From Acinetobacter tandoii DSM 14970 = CIP 107469 (GTDB lineage: Bacteria > Pseudomonadota > Gammaproteobacteria > Pseudomonadales > Moraxellaceae): a stretch of DNA of 64,000 nucleotides. Below are positions 33,584 to 42,843 of this stretch, one piece after another; the first letter of the stretch is position 1, and each line of letters starts with the position of its first letter. The notes beneath the pieces are model-generated. The model was not told where the DNA came from. It saw only the letters and a program-made list of their open reading frames with translations, and did not search any database. Both the position numbers and the translations under genes were made by a program. The DNA is taken from positions 11,146 to 75,145 of the forward strand of contig NZ_KE007367.1 in the NCBI RefSeq assembly GCF_000400735.1, in the 5' to 3' direction.

Positions 33584-34240
33584 TTATGCACTTACCGTTT
33601 CTTGAACGTTATCGACAATCAATTGTACGCCAGTAACCGCTTGAATTTGTTCTAAGCTAACATCTTTCGCCAGCTCAATGAGTTTCACACCTTCAGGCGT
33701 AATGTCCATTACACCTAAATCACTGATAATACGATTGACTACACCTTGACCAGTCAGTGGTAGGGTACATTGTTCTACAATTTTGGGACTACCATCTTTA
33801 GCACAGTGTTCCATCAGCACAACGACTTTTTGCACACCAGCAACCAAGTCCATCGCACCGCCCATACCTTTAACTTTCTTGCCTGGAATCATCCAGTTGG
33901 CAAGGTCACCTTGTTCAGAAACTTCCATCGCACCCAAAATGGCAATATTCACGTGACCACCACGGATCATGGCAAAAGATTCTGAACTTGAGAAAAATGC
34001 AGCGCCTTTGCGTGCAGTTACGGTTTGTTTACCTGCATTAATCAGGTCGGCATCTACGGTTGCTTCGGTTGGAAATTCACCTATACCCAATAAACCATTT
34101 TCAGACTGTAACCAGACATTGATATTCTCTGGAATATAGTTGGCGACCAACGTCGGTAAACCAATACCAAGATTGACATAAAATCCATCTTCAAGTTCTA
34201 GTGCAGCGCGTGCAGCCATTTCATTGCGTGTCCAAGCCAT
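33584..34240 (-). CDS. 3-oxoacid CoA-transferase subunit B
   Basis: The 218-residue product has '[19 protein letters not shown]' and '[14 protein letters not shown]', where the Glu of 'SENG' is the catalytic residue that forms the CoA thioester. '[23 protein letters not shown]' and '[14 protein letters not shown]' are typical SCOT beta parts. It pairs with the A subunit gene two bases upstream to move CoA from succinyl-CoA to acetoacetate (3-oxoadipate transferases are close relatives). Neighbouring genes favour acetoacetate. Confidence 0.88.
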   Translation of the reverse strand: MAWTRNEMAARAALELEDGFYVNLGIGLPTLVANYIPENINVWLQSENGLLGIGEFPTEATVDADLINAGKQTVTARKGAAFFSSSESFAMIRGGHVNIAILGAMEVSEQGDLANWMIPGKKVKGMGGAMDLVAGVQKVVVLMEHCAKDGSPKIVEQCTLPLTGQGVVNRIISDLGVMDITPEGVKLIELAKDVSLEQIQAVTGVQLIVDNVQETVSA

Positions 34241-34242
34241 GA

Positions 34243-34944
34243 TTAAGCCTCCTGCTTAATGGTTAATTGTTCAATGCGTTTTTCAGGGGTGGCATTCAAG
34301 ATAATACGATTGACATAGATGCCTGGCAAATGAATGTCATCAGGATCGAGTTCGCCAATTTCAACCACGTGTTCTACTTCAACTACGGTAAATTTACCTG
34401 CCATTGCACATTCTGGATTGAAGTTACGTGCGGTTTTACGGAAGATCAAATTACCCGCTTTATCCGCTTTGTAGGCTTTGACTAATGCAACATCTGCCGT
34501 TAATGAGTTTTCGAGAATATACGGTTTACCGTCAAAATCGCGTTGTTCTTTGCCTTCGGCAATTAGCGTGCCGACACCGGTTTGAGTAAAGAAAGCAGGA
34601 ATACCTGCACCGCCAGCGCGTAATTTTTCTGCCAGTGTGCCTTGTGGGGTAAGTTCAACTTCGAGTTCACCATTTAAATATTGGCGTTCAAATTCTTTAT
34701 TTTCACCGACATAAGATGAAATCATTTTTTTAATTTGTTTGGTTTGTAAGAGTTTGCCTAAACCAAAATCATCGACACCTGCATTGTTGGAAATACAAGT
34801 AAGTTCGTTAACCCCAGTTTGTTTAAGTGCTTCAATCAGCGCTTCTGGAATACCGCATAAGCCAAAACCACCGACTGCAATCGTTTGTCCATTTTTAACT
34901 ACATCTTGCAATGCAAGTGTTGCACTTGAATAGAGCTTATTCAT
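34243..34944 (-). CDS. 3-oxoacid CoA-transferase subunit A
   Basis: The 233-residue product from ATG 34944 has the alpha-subunit pattern: '[17 protein letters not shown]', '[17 protein letters not shown]', '[15 protein letters not shown]', '[21 protein letters not shown]' and '[12 protein letters not shown]'. It forms the CoA-transferase with the B subunit encoded two bases downstream. The start was chosen by the conserved N-terminus; the longer reading from 35028 enters the intergenic region. Confidence 0.88.
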   Translation of the reverse strand: MNKLYSSATLALQDVVKNGQTIAVGGFGLCGIPEALIEALKQTGVNELTCISNNAGVDDFGLGKLLQTKQIKKMISSYVGENKEFERQYLNGELEVELTPQGTLAEKLRAGGAGIPAFFTQTGVGTLIAEGKEQRDFDGKPYILENSLTADVALVKAYKADKAGNLIFRKTARNFNPECAMAGKFTVVEVEHVVEIGELDPDDIHLPGIYVNRIILNATPEKRIEQLTIKQEA

Positions 34945-35154
34945 ATTAACTTCTCTAAATCCCTTAGTTATCTTGAATCCATTATTAGCACTGCTTTGAC
35001 AGATAATGAAGTTGAAATTTTCAAACAATTAATCAGAAAAACTCAATAATGGGGCGAAAAATAGGCAAAATTCAGCACAGTCCACGGGTTGAACACCTTG
35101 TAATGAGCTAAGCTGAATAGTTTAGAAATTGTTTTTTAATTTTAAGTATTTATT

Positions 35155-36048
35155 TTATATGTGTTTTTTGTAATTGTATTGCTTAAGTGTTTCAATAAAC
35201 TGAGCTGTGATGTTGGAAATTTCAAAATTCTTTTTATAAATAATTCCAACAGGTTTAATCAAATCTTGATCTTGTAATTCAATCAGTACATTTTTTTCAG
35301 TATCAATAAACTGTTGGAAATGCCGTGGAATTACACTTACTCCAATGCCTAATGCAACAAAACTTGATAAAGAGCTGATTTGATGACATTCAACTTTTAA
35401 GTCCAATTGAATGTTATTTTTTTTGCAATTTTCTTCAATCAGATAGCGCACAATCGAAGGCTGTTGCAAGGTCACGAAAGGATTGGCACAGAGGTCTTTC
35501 CATGTAATTGAAGTTGTATGCGCTAATGGATGTGCTTTGGGTAATAAGGCAAGAAAATCTTCATTGAATAACGGTAAGAATTCAAGCGTATCGATTTGTT
35601 GTGGTTCGAAACATATACCGAGTTCAAAAATACCATCGAGCACATTCTCAATAATTTTTTCATTGGTAATGTCATGAATTGAAAAATTAATATTCGGGTG
35701 TAAGCCTAAGAAGTTTTGAATTACATTCGGCATGATGGCATGCGTGACAAAAGGCATAGAGGCAATATTGAGTGTCCCACGCTGTAATTTAAAACGTTGT
35801 TTGACATCTTTTTCCATATCTTCCCAATTTGCCAATAGTTTTTTGGCATAAGGAATCAGGGATTTACCCTCGAAAGTTAACTCTACACGGCGTGTGTTGC
35901 GCTTAAAAAGTTTTCCACCCAGTTCTTCTTCTAAAGTTTTAATGGTGAGGCTTAATGCAGATTGACTGAGATGAAGTTCATTCGATGCATTGGCATAGTT
36001 CAAACTGCGGGCTAGGGCTAAGAAGGCTTTTAGTTGTTTTAAAGTCAT
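35155..36048 (-). CDS. LysR-family transcriptional regulator
   Basis: The 297-residue product (from ATG 36048) has the N-terminal winged helix-turn-helix 'MTLKQLKAFLALARSLNYANASNELHLSQSALSLTIKTLEEELGGKLFKR' and a periplasmic-binding-like effector domain ('LNIASMPFVTHAIMPNVI', 'FELGICFEP', 'GIGVSVIPRHFQ'). It lies between the CoA-transferase operon and the divergent permease-dehydrogenase genes, so it probably regulates one or both. An in-frame ATG at 36114 would add 22 residues before the usual LysR start. Confidence 0.88.
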   Translation of the reverse strand: MTLKQLKAFLALARSLNYANASNELHLSQSALSLTIKTLEEELGGKLFKRNTRRVELTFEGKSLIPYAKKLLANWEDMEKDVKQRFKLQRGTLNIASMPFVTHAIMPNVIQNFLGLHPNINFSIHDITNEKIIENVLDGIFELGICFEPQQIDTLEFLPLFNEDFLALLPKAHPLAHTTSITWKDLCANPFVTLQQPSIVRYLIEENCKKNNIQLDLKVECHQISSLSSFVALGIGVSVIPRHFQQFIDTEKNVLIELQDQDLIKPVGIIYKKNFEISNITAQFIETLKQYNYKKHI

Positions 36049-36549
36049 AACTAGATGCGTACCATGCGGGCTGAGTGAAATATGAGGTCTGGTTTGATTT
36101 TGATCCTTTTTCACATGAAATGCAAAAAAACAATGAAGTTACAGATAATTAAATTTATTTTAATTCTATTTTTTATAATAATTTTAAATATTATTTGGTG
36201 TTTAATTTTATTATAATAAAAGAGATTAATGAGTTTTTTAAAATAATTAATCATTTTTTTAAATATATTAAATTTTGTTTATTTTTATTTTATAAATTAT
36301 TGATATTTATGTTTTAATTTTTAATTAACGATTATTTATAATATTTAAATGTTGTTTTTTGAATTTTTGGTGTTATTTTTTTAAATACTAAAAGTGGTAT
36401 TAAAAAATTTTCTGCTTGTTGTTTTTATATAGAGTTTAGGATAACTCTTAATAAAATTGAGCATTTTTTCGGTCAAAAAATAAAGGTCTATCACATTGTC
36501 TAACGCAATGTGTGCGCCCTTATGTATTCTTTATCAGGGAGAAAAGAAT
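36049..36549. other. Very AT-rich control region between LysR and permease genes
   Basis: From about 36120 to 36480 the DNA is almost wholly A and T, with runs such as T7 and repeated TTTAATTTT and ATTATTTATA words. No gene is supported. Such tracts attract H-NS-like proteins and are often curved; here it lies between a LysR gene and the divergent operon it may control. The permease ribosome site (GGGAGAA) is at its right end. Confidence 0.6.
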
Positions 36550-37977
36550 ATGTGGGATTTATTTGTCATCCTACTGTCTTTAGGTTTGTTGATGTACACA
36601 GCCTATAAGGGATTTTCGGTCATTCTCATGGCACCCCTCTGTGCCTTACTCGCGGTATTTTTAATTGCACCCAACCATGTTTTACCATTCTATTCAGGCG
36701 TATTTATGCCCAAAATGGTGAATTTCATTAAAGACTATTTTTTGGTCTTTTTATTGGGTGCAATTTTCGGCAAAGTTGTGGAAATGTCGGGGATTGCCTC
36801 CTCGATTGCAAAAACCATTGTCAGTTTAATTGGGGCTAAACGTGCAATTTTAACGGTTGTATTGTTAGGTGCAATTTTGACTTATAGTGGTGTGAGCTTG
36901 TTTGTGGTGGTGTTTGCGGTATATCCATTTGCGAATCAACTGTTCCAAGAAGCGAATATTCCAAAACGTTTAATTCCAGGCACAATTGCACTCGGTGCAT
37001 TTACCTTTACCATGGATGCCCTGCCAGGCACACCACAAATTCAAAATGTGATTCCAACCACGTTCTTTGGCACCAATATTTATGCAGCGCCTTTTTTAGG
37101 GATTATTGGTGCAATTTTTGTGCTATGTATGGGGCTGCTTTATCTACAATGGCGTTGTCGTGCTGCTGAACAAGCAGGTGAGGGTTATGCAGGGTTCGCG
37201 AATGAACAAGTACAAGCTACAGATTCGACTACGACAGTAAATCTTTTAGATAGTCAAAATGGTTCTAGAGCACGTCAGGCACTGGCTTTTGTACCGCTTA
37301 TTTTAGTTGCGGTCACGAACAAGTTTTTATCTACCGCAATTCCAAAATGGTATCCAAATGGCTTCGATTTTAATGCAATTGGTTTGGCCAATTACACTGT
37401 AGATGTAGCGAAAACAGGTGCAATCTGGGCGGTCGGTTTGGCATTAATTGTCGGCATAATCACTGCATTTTTATATGACTATCAGCGTGTAATTGTGCAG
37501 TTTAAAGAAGGTGTGAATACCAGTATTAGCGGTGCTTTACTTGCAGTCATGAATACCGCTTCGGAATATGGTTTTGGTGCCATTATTGCGGCATTACCAG
37601 GCTTCGCTTTGATCAGTCACGGTTTAAGTTCAACTTTTACCAATCCTTTGGTGAATGGTGCCGTGACCACGACTGTGCTGGCGGGGATTACAGGTTCGGC
37701 ATCAGGTGGTATGAGTATTGCCCTGAGTGCGATGGCGGAACAATACAATGCGGCTATTCTCGCGGCAGGTATTCCACCAGAAGTCATGCACCGTGTAGTG
37801 TCTATGGCATCGGGGGGGATGGATACCTTACCGCATAATGGCGCAGTAATTACCCTACTTGCGGTGACTGGTTTAACCCACAAGCAGTCTTATAAAGATA
37901 TTTTTGCTGTCACTATCATTAAAACCACTGCGGTATTTGTTGTGATTGCAGCATTTACAATTTTCGGTATTGTCTAA
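36550..37977 (+). CDS. GntP-family permease, probable hydroxybutyrate carrier
   Basis: The 475-residue product has about twelve membrane helices and the GntP pattern: 'LLMYTAYKGFSVILMAPLCALLAV', 'GAIFGKVVEMSGIASSIAKTIV', 'AFTFTMDALPGTPQIQNVIPT', 'TTVLAGITGSASGGMSIALSAM' and 'GGMDTLPHNGAVITLL'. The family carries gluconate and other hydroxy acids. With the 3-hydroxybutyrate dehydrogenase gene next to it, the likely substrate is 3-hydroxybutyrate or acetoacetate. ATG at 36550 follows GGGAGAA; the reading from 36496 is less likely. Confidence 0.85.
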   Translation: MWDLFVILLSLGLLMYTAYKGFSVILMAPLCALLAVFLIAPNHVLPFYSGVFMPKMVNFIKDYFLVFLLGAIFGKVVEMSGIASSIAKTIVSLIGAKRAILTVVLLGAILTYSGVSLFVVVFAVYPFANQLFQEANIPKRLIPGTIALGAFTFTMDALPGTPQIQNVIPTTFFGTNIYAAPFLGIIGAIFVLCMGLLYLQWRCRAAEQAGEGYAGFANEQVQATDSTTTVNLLDSQNGSRARQALAFVPLILVAVTNKFLSTAIPKWYPNGFDFNAIGLANYTVDVAKTGAIWAVGLALIVGIITAFLYDYQRVIVQFKEGVNTSISGALLAVMNTASEYGFGAIIAALPGFALISHGLSSTFTNPLVNGAVTTTVLAGITGSASGGMSIALSAMAEQYNAAILAAGIPPEVMHRVVSMASGGMDTLPHNGAVITLLAVTGLTHKQSYKDIFAVTIIKTTAVFVVIAAFTIFGIV

Positions 37978-38035
37978 AATTACGTTAAGGACTAGGCCTG
38001 TGCAAGTTGCAGGCTAGATGTAAAAGGAGTAAGTC

Positions 38036-38821
38036 ATGAGCTTGCAATTAGAAAATAAAGTTGCATTTATTACAGGTTCAGCCAGTGGCATTGGTTTAGA
38101 AATTGCCAAAAAATTTGCACAAGAAGGTGCAAAAGTTGTGATCTCCGACATGAATGCTGAAAAATGTCAGGAAACGGCTGAAGCACTAAAAGCACAAGGT
38201 TTTCAGGCACTTTCAGCCCCTTGTGATGTGACGGATGAAGCCCAGTATCAGGCAGCAATTGAATTAACGCAAAACACTTTTGGTACTTTGGATATCTTGA
38301 TTAATAACGCGGGCTTTCAACACGTTGCGCCAATTGAAGAATTTCCAACATCGGTGTATCAAAAACTGGTTCAAGTGATGTTGACAGGTTCTTTTATTGG
38401 AATCAAACATGCCTTTCCAATTATGAAAGCACAGAAATCAGGTCGTATTATTAATATGGCATCGATTAATGGCTTAATTGGATTTGCGGGTAAAGCGGGT
38501 TATAACAGTGCCAAACATGGTGTGATTGGGCTAACAAAAGTTGCTGCTTTAGAATGTGCTCGTGATGGTATTACCGTAAATGCACTGTGTCCAGGTTATG
38601 TGGATACGCCATTGGTACGTGGTCAAATTGCGGATTTGGCTAAAACACGCAATGTGAGTTTGGACTCTGCACTTGAAGATGTGATTTTAGCGATGGTGCC
38701 ACAAAAGCGTTTACTTCGTGTTGAAGAAATTGCTGATTATGCAATTTTCTTGGCCAGTGACAAAGGTGCTGGTATTACGGGGCAGGCTGTAGTTATGGAT
38801 GGAGGATACACTGCACAATAA
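38036..38821 (+). CDS. bdhA: 3-hydroxybutyrate dehydrogenase
   Basis: The 261-residue product is a short-chain dehydrogenase: cofactor site 'ITGSASGIGLEIAKKFA', 'NNAGFQHVAPIEEFP', catalytic Ser-Tyr-Lys in 'INMASINGL' and 'YNSAKHG', and a C-terminal 'NALCPGYVDTPLV' that closely fits D-3-hydroxybutyrate dehydrogenases. It oxidises 3-hydroxybutyrate to acetoacetate, feeding the CoA-transferase and thiolase. AAAGGAG precedes the ATG. It is cotranscribed with the permease and followed by two terminators. Confidence 0.9.
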   Translation: MSLQLENKVAFITGSASGIGLEIAKKFAQEGAKVVISDMNAEKCQETAEALKAQGFQALSAPCDVTDEAQYQAAIELTQNTFGTLDILINNAGFQHVAPIEEFPTSVYQKLVQVMLTGSFIGIKHAFPIMKAQKSGRIINMASINGLIGFAGKAGYNSAKHGVIGLTKVAALECARDGITVNALCPGYVDTPLVRGQIADLAKTRNVSLDSALEDVILAMVPQKRLLRVEEIADYAIFLASDKGAGITGQAVVMDGGYTAQ

Positions 38822-38840
38822 CAATACTTATAAATTGAGA

Positions 38841-38898
38841 GACGACTCTATCCAGCCATAAAAGAATCGCTATTCTTTAGATGGAGTCGTCGCTTTTT
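38841..38898 (+). terminator. Two-part terminator after bdhA
   Basis: GACGACTCTATC (38841-38852) pairs with GATGGAGTCGTC (38880-38891), enclosing AAAGAAT (38861-38867) and ATTCTTT (38872-38878); a T run follows. Confidence 0.85.
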
Positions 38899-38903
38899 TC
38901 CTT

Positions 38904-38931
38904 AACCAGTCGGAAACGACTGGTTCTTTTT
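38904..38931. terminator. Second terminator after bdhA
   Basis: AACCAGTCG, GAAA and CGACTGGTT (38904-38925) make a perfect nine-base stem followed by CTTTTTT. Confidence 0.88.
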
Positions 38932-38961
38932 TAGAAGGTGAGTGTCTATTCGTTTGGCTCT

Positions 38962-39249
38962 TTATTTTTCGCTTTTAAAAAAAAGTAAGAGTGTAGAAAC
39001 GAAAGTGAGCATAAAAATAACCGGCCAAATAATCAGTAAGTCTATACGAATATCTGCTTGTGGCGTTTTGAATTGAACCCAAAATTCCCAACATGCATAA
39101 AGTAACCATAAAATTGCGGTAAGCCCTAAATATTTCGCACTACGCCGATGGCTAAAATTACGTACGATTAAATAGCCAATAAAAAATACGCAGGCAATCC
39201 CAAAAATGAAAAGAGGTTTTGCGACCAATAAATTTGTCAGAAAATTCAT
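38962..39249 (-). CDS. Small three-helix membrane protein
   Basis: The 95-residue product has three membrane helices ('PLFIFGIACVFFIGYLIV', 'YLGLTAILWLLYACWEFWV' and 'LLIIWPVIFMLTFVSTLLLFF') joined by short charged loops. AGGAGGTTGAT precedes the ATG, a very strong ribosome site. No function is known to me. It stands alone. Confidence 0.72.
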   Translation of the reverse strand: MNFLTNLLVAKPLFIFGIACVFFIGYLIVRNFSHRRSAKYLGLTAILWLLYACWEFWVQFKTPQADIRIDLLIIWPVIFMLTFVSTLLLFFKSEK

Positions 39250-39698
39250 ATCAACCTCCTATAAAACCTTCCTAGGCGCAAACTTACAGTACTTGAATGA
39301 TACTTTAAGCAGGATATATTCAGATCAGAATTGAGTCGAGCATTTAAAAGACTTTGAGTTTCAGGGGTAATTAGGCTTTTCGAAACAGATCAATTCGCTC
39401 TAACTTACCTGAGATCGAAAATTGTAACTGGCTTAAATTATCTGGGCATCCTTATCGTTAAGTACGCGAAGGGTTTGAATCCTGTCATTATTGTTATCCT
39501 CTAGCTTATATAAATAGTTTATGACTTTGAGGATTTTTTAATCAATGATTTGACGTATAAATGTGGTGATGAGATGTAAACAACGGTGAATTTAAACTGG
39601 TGTAATGGGTACGAGAACCGCCTCTGTCCATTGTATTGAAACTATTTATTCAGTGAAGGCGATTGTGCAATCACCTTCATTTTCAGTTTAAGGATTCG
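39250..39698. other. Intergenic region without a supported gene
   Basis: No convincing reading frame was found. Near 39655-39678 an imperfect hairpin (GAAGGCGATTG with CAATCACCTTC) lies just past the end of the formamidase-like gene and may stabilise or end its transcript. Confidence 0.5.
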
Positions 39699-40931
39699 TT
39701 ATTTGTTAGGATTGGTTGGCTCAAACTCTTTAAAATCAGCTTTGCGGATTTTGGCATGAATACCTTTAGTGCGGTCAACCACTTGTGAAACTTCAAAATC
39801 TGTTGCAGCACTTAAGTAAGCATAGGCAGTCGCTTCATCAATACCATATTCTTGATGTAAAAAACGGATTGCTTCACGGGTAGATTTTTTCATCGCTTCA
39901 TCTAGATCGGCATCTAAACCAGGAGTAATCCAAAACTCTGCATTTTCGGCTAAAGGTTGTTTAATTTCTTGACCTGGAATCTTGTCCTTACCTGCCTTTA
40001 ATAAGGTAAATTTGAGGGTTGCACGCGCTGATGCTTCCAATGCTGTCAGTGCGACTTCACCATCACCTTGCGAGAAATGGCTATCGCCTGTGTAAAAAAG
40101 TGCACCTTTGACTTGTACTGGATAATAGGCAGTTGCACCCGCACCAAGCTCATTAATATCAATATTTCCACCATACAAGGCTGGTGGTACAGAGTGAACA
40201 GGTTCAGAAGTATTTGCAGCTACCCCCATAATGCCCATAAAAGGATAAAGCGGGAAACGAATCGCTTTACCTGATGCAGTTTTTAATACGCCTTCATATT
40301 CACCTTGAGCATTCTTTTCAATTGGGGTGAAAATTGAAACATTGCCGAAACGTTCAGGATGTTCAGCAGATGGATTATCTTGTTGAGGTGTCTTTGGAAA
40401 CTCTCCGACCAATGCTCCTTTTCCATGTCGATTCGAAATTACACCATAGGGTACACGTGGTTCGACCTTAATCACCTCGACTTTTAAAATATCCCCAGGC
40501 TCAGCACCTGCAATGGCAACTGGCCCTGTAACAATGTGGGGGCCATCTTTATGGAAGTCATGTGCTAGTTTGGATTGGGTAATTTTTTTGGCTTCATCTA
40601 GAATATATTCAGACTTGACCCCTTTAGATTGGAAATATTTGTCTGCATCACGGCCTTGATCTTCAAGTAAACCTTCATGGGAGACCGTATCGAATGTGAC
40701 AATACTTCCAGAATTTACCGTCAAAACTGCTTTTGCATCTCGATTAGGTAAATAACCCCAAGTAATAGTATTTAGCGTGGATGGTACATAGTAGTTGCCT
40801 TTATATGCACCCTCTTTAAGTAAGGTTGGTTTTTCAGATATTTGTTTAAGAATTTTGAAATCATCGGCATAGGTGAATGCTGAGCTCAATGTCGTTAATA
40901 CAGCCAATGAAATAAGTTTAATTTTCAACAT
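39699..40931 (-). CDS. Exported acetamidase/formamidase family protein
   Basis: The 410-residue product matches the FmdA/AmdA family: 'VLTVNSGSIVTFDTVSHEG', 'GPHIVTGPVAIAGAEPGDILKVEV', 'GVISNRHGKGALVGEFP', 'PFMGIMGVAANTSE', 'GGNIDINELGAGATAYYPVQVKGALFYTGDSHFSQGDGEVALTALE'. The enzymes cut formamide or acetamide to ammonia and the acid. Unlike the usual cytosolic forms it begins with a signal peptide ('MLKIKLISLAVLTTLSSAFTYAD'), so it probably works in the periplasm. It stands alone. Confidence 0.85.
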   Translation of the reverse strand: MLKIKLISLAVLTTLSSAFTYADDFKILKQISEKPTLLKEGAYKGNYYVPSTLNTITWGYLPNRDAKAVLTVNSGSIVTFDTVSHEGLLEDQGRDADKYFQSKGVKSEYILDEAKKITQSKLAHDFHKDGPHIVTGPVAIAGAEPGDILKVEVIKVEPRVPYGVISNRHGKGALVGEFPKTPQQDNPSAEHPERFGNVSIFTPIEKNAQGEYEGVLKTASGKAIRFPLYPFMGIMGVAANTSEPVHSVPPALYGGNIDINELGAGATAYYPVQVKGALFYTGDSHFSQGDGEVALTALEASARATLKFTLLKAGKDKIPGQEIKQPLAENAEFWITPGLDADLDEAMKKSTREAIRFLHQEYGIDEATAYAYLSAATDFEVSQVVDRTKGIHAKIRKADFKEFEPTNPNK

Positions 40932-41293
40932 AAGTTTAACCTTTACTTAATCTATCTCCAATCTATGTATTTGATATATAGCAATCCTTATGCCAATTTT
41001 GATTTCTTAATCAATTCAATACTTCTAATAAATTATGTGAAAATTAAATTAGTTAATTTGACTTATGATGATGCAATTCATTGGAGGGTTATTTACTCAT
41101 AGGTAAAATATGCTTAGTTTTAGAGCAACTTTTGAATTGGTCATATTTCTATACAATCACCTCATCATCCCAGTTTTTGAAAATAGATCATGTTAGAAAT
41201 TTAAAGATAAAAATCTGTACAATTTTTCAACTTTATCTCTATTCTGTTTGCTATGATCAAAAGAAATAATTCATCAATACCAAGAGAACAAGA
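40932..41293. other. Intergenic region with a likely promoter
   Basis: AT-rich and without a supported gene. An extended -10 element TGCTATGAT (41249-41257) lies about 40 bases before the start of the 85-residue gene, a plausible promoter for it. A 62-codon frame at 41081 lacks a ribosome site and normal composition. Confidence 0.45.
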
Positions 41294-41551
41294 ATGAGCT
41301 TTATTACAGCCGAACATGCCAAAATTCTTACGGCAACCGCCAAATTGGATATCAACCTCTATAAAGAGCGTTTAGCAAAATTAATTGAAGAAAGTGCTCA
41401 GCAGGGGAATACAGCAGTATTTGCTGTTTTACCTAAGCATTTGCCGCTTAGTGAAATTCGGGAGCTTTCGGCTGAATTGACCCAGTTGGGTTATCAAGTT
41501 CGTTTCGAAGTAAATGAGTTCTTTTATAGTTTTAGCGTGTACTGGATATAG
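41294..41551 (+). CDS. Conserved small hypothetical protein
   Basis: The 85-residue product is soluble and helix-rich: 'MSFITAEHAKILTATAKLDINLYKERLAKLIEESAQQGNTAVFAVLP' then 'IRELSAELTQLGYQVRFEV' and an aromatic end. The central 'YKERLAKLIEESAQQGNT' part resembles small proteins that bind nucleic acid or act as phage-like chaperones, but no family is named. AAGAG precedes the ATG. A strong terminator follows. Confidence 0.65.
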   Translation: MSFITAEHAKILTATAKLDINLYKERLAKLIEESAQQGNTAVFAVLPKHLPLSEIRELSAELTQLGYQVRFEVNEFFYSFSVYWI

Positions 41552-41583
41552 CGTAATCGCTTTAATTGATGTTCATGACAATA

Positions 41584-41618
41584 AAAAACCCTTTAAATTA
41601 TGTATTTAAAGGGTTTTT
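41584..41618. terminator. Bidirectional terminator
   Basis: AAAAACCCTTTAAAT (41584-41598) and ATTTAAAGGGTTTTT (41604-41618) make a perfect 15-base stem between convergent genes (the small gene and lipA). Confidence 0.92.
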
Positions 41619-41634
41619 AAAATCAAAGACTTAA

Positions 41635-42648
41635 TTAAGCTTCAATTGTTTGCACTGCAATTTTCTTTGCTGGATCTACTTTACGACGCACTGCGGGTAC
41701 AGGTTCGCCATAGTATTGGCGGTCAGCAAAGTAACTTGATCGAACCATTGGTGCAGACCAGATGTTTCTAAAACCAAGTTTACGACCATGTTCGGCGTAA
41801 CGCTCGAATTCTTCTGGGCTGACAAAACGGTCAATCGGTGCATGTTCTTTAGATGGCTGTAAATACTGACCGATGGTTACATAGTCTACATCATGGGCAC
41901 GTAAGTCATCTAATAGTGCAATCACTTCTTCTTCAGTTTCACCAATACCAACCATCAAACCACATTTGGTTGGAACATCAGGGCAGTACTCTTTAAACAT
42001 TTTCAGTAGGGTTAAAGAGTGCTGGTAGTCTGAACCTGGACGCATAGCTTTATATAAGCGTGGCACAGTTTCAATATTGTGGTTAAACACATCAGGCGGA
42101 CATTCCGTCATGATGCGTAAGGCAATATCCATACGACCACGGAAGTCGGGCACCAAAATTTCGAGTAGAGTTTTCGGGCTTAAGTTACGTGCTTCTTTAA
42201 TACAATCCACAAAGTGCTGAGCACCACCATCCAGTAGATCATCACGGTCTACCGAAGTAATCACAGCATATTTCAAACCTAAGTTTGCAATGGTTTCTGC
42301 CATATGGCGTGGTTCATCTGGGTCTAACGCATTTGGACGGCCATGGGCAACATCACAGAATGGACAACGACGAGTACAGATGTCACCCATAATCATAAAG
42401 GTTGCAGTACCACCGCCAAAACATTCTGGTAAATTTGGGCAGGCAGCTTCTTCACATACAGTATGTAATTTTTGTGCGCGTAAAGTTGTTTTAATGCGTT
42501 GAACTTCCTCTGGCGCTGTCATCTTGACACGAATCCAGTCTGGCTTACGAGGCACTTCAACCGTAGGTACAACTTTGACAGGAATACGTGAAACTTTTTC
42601 TGCACCACGAAGTTTGACACCCTGTTCAGGTTTACGGCTTTCAGACAT
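41635..42648 (-). CDS. lipA: Lipoyl synthase
   Basis: The 337-residue product has both iron-sulfur sites of LipA: the radical-SAM CxxxCxxC in '[18 protein letters not shown]' and the N-terminal auxiliary set in '[24 protein letters not shown]'. It inserts two sulfurs into octanoyl-carrier protein to make lipoate. '[19 protein letters not shown]' and the C-terminal 'SSY.ADRQY' are also typical. ATG at 42648 was preferred to the in-frame GTG at 42663. Confidence 0.97.
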   Translation of the reverse strand: MSESRKPEQGVKLRGAEKVSRIPVKVVPTVEVPRKPDWIRVKMTAPEEVQRIKTTLRAQKLHTVCEEAACPNLPECFGGGTATFMIMGDICTRRCPFCDVAHGRPNALDPDEPRHMAETIANLGLKYAVITSVDRDDLLDGGAQHFVDCIKEARNLSPKTLLEILVPDFRGRMDIALRIMTECPPDVFNHNIETVPRLYKAMRPGSDYQHSLTLLKMFKEYCPDVPTKCGLMVGIGETEEEVIALLDDLRAHDVDYVTIGQYLQPSKEHAPIDRFVSPEEFERYAEHGRKLGFRNIWSAPMVRSSYFADRQYYGEPVPAVRRKVDPAKKIAVQTIEA

Positions 42649-42843
42649 ATTCAACTTTTCCACTGTTTACACGGAGAGATATTTAAACATTATAACGGAA
42701 TTGCACATTGATAGGGCGAAAACACTATTCATTTTCTAAATGTCGTTATCATTCAATATATGACTATGAAATACAGCAAAGTCAGCTATTTTCAGTCATA
42801 ATAGAGTGAAAATAGACACAAATTTATAGAAAAGGAGCGTTGA

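Noticed and set aside
31848-35028. A protocatechuate (pca) operon
   Set aside because: CoA-transferase and thiolase could be read as PcaIJ and PcaF, but no dioxygenase or cycloisomerase genes are present, the thiolase lacks PcaF character, and hydroxybutyrate dehydrogenase and a GntP permease lie next to them.
41081-41269. 62-codon plus-strand frame before the 85-residue gene
   Set aside because: No ribosome site, odd composition and it crosses the likely promoter of the next gene.
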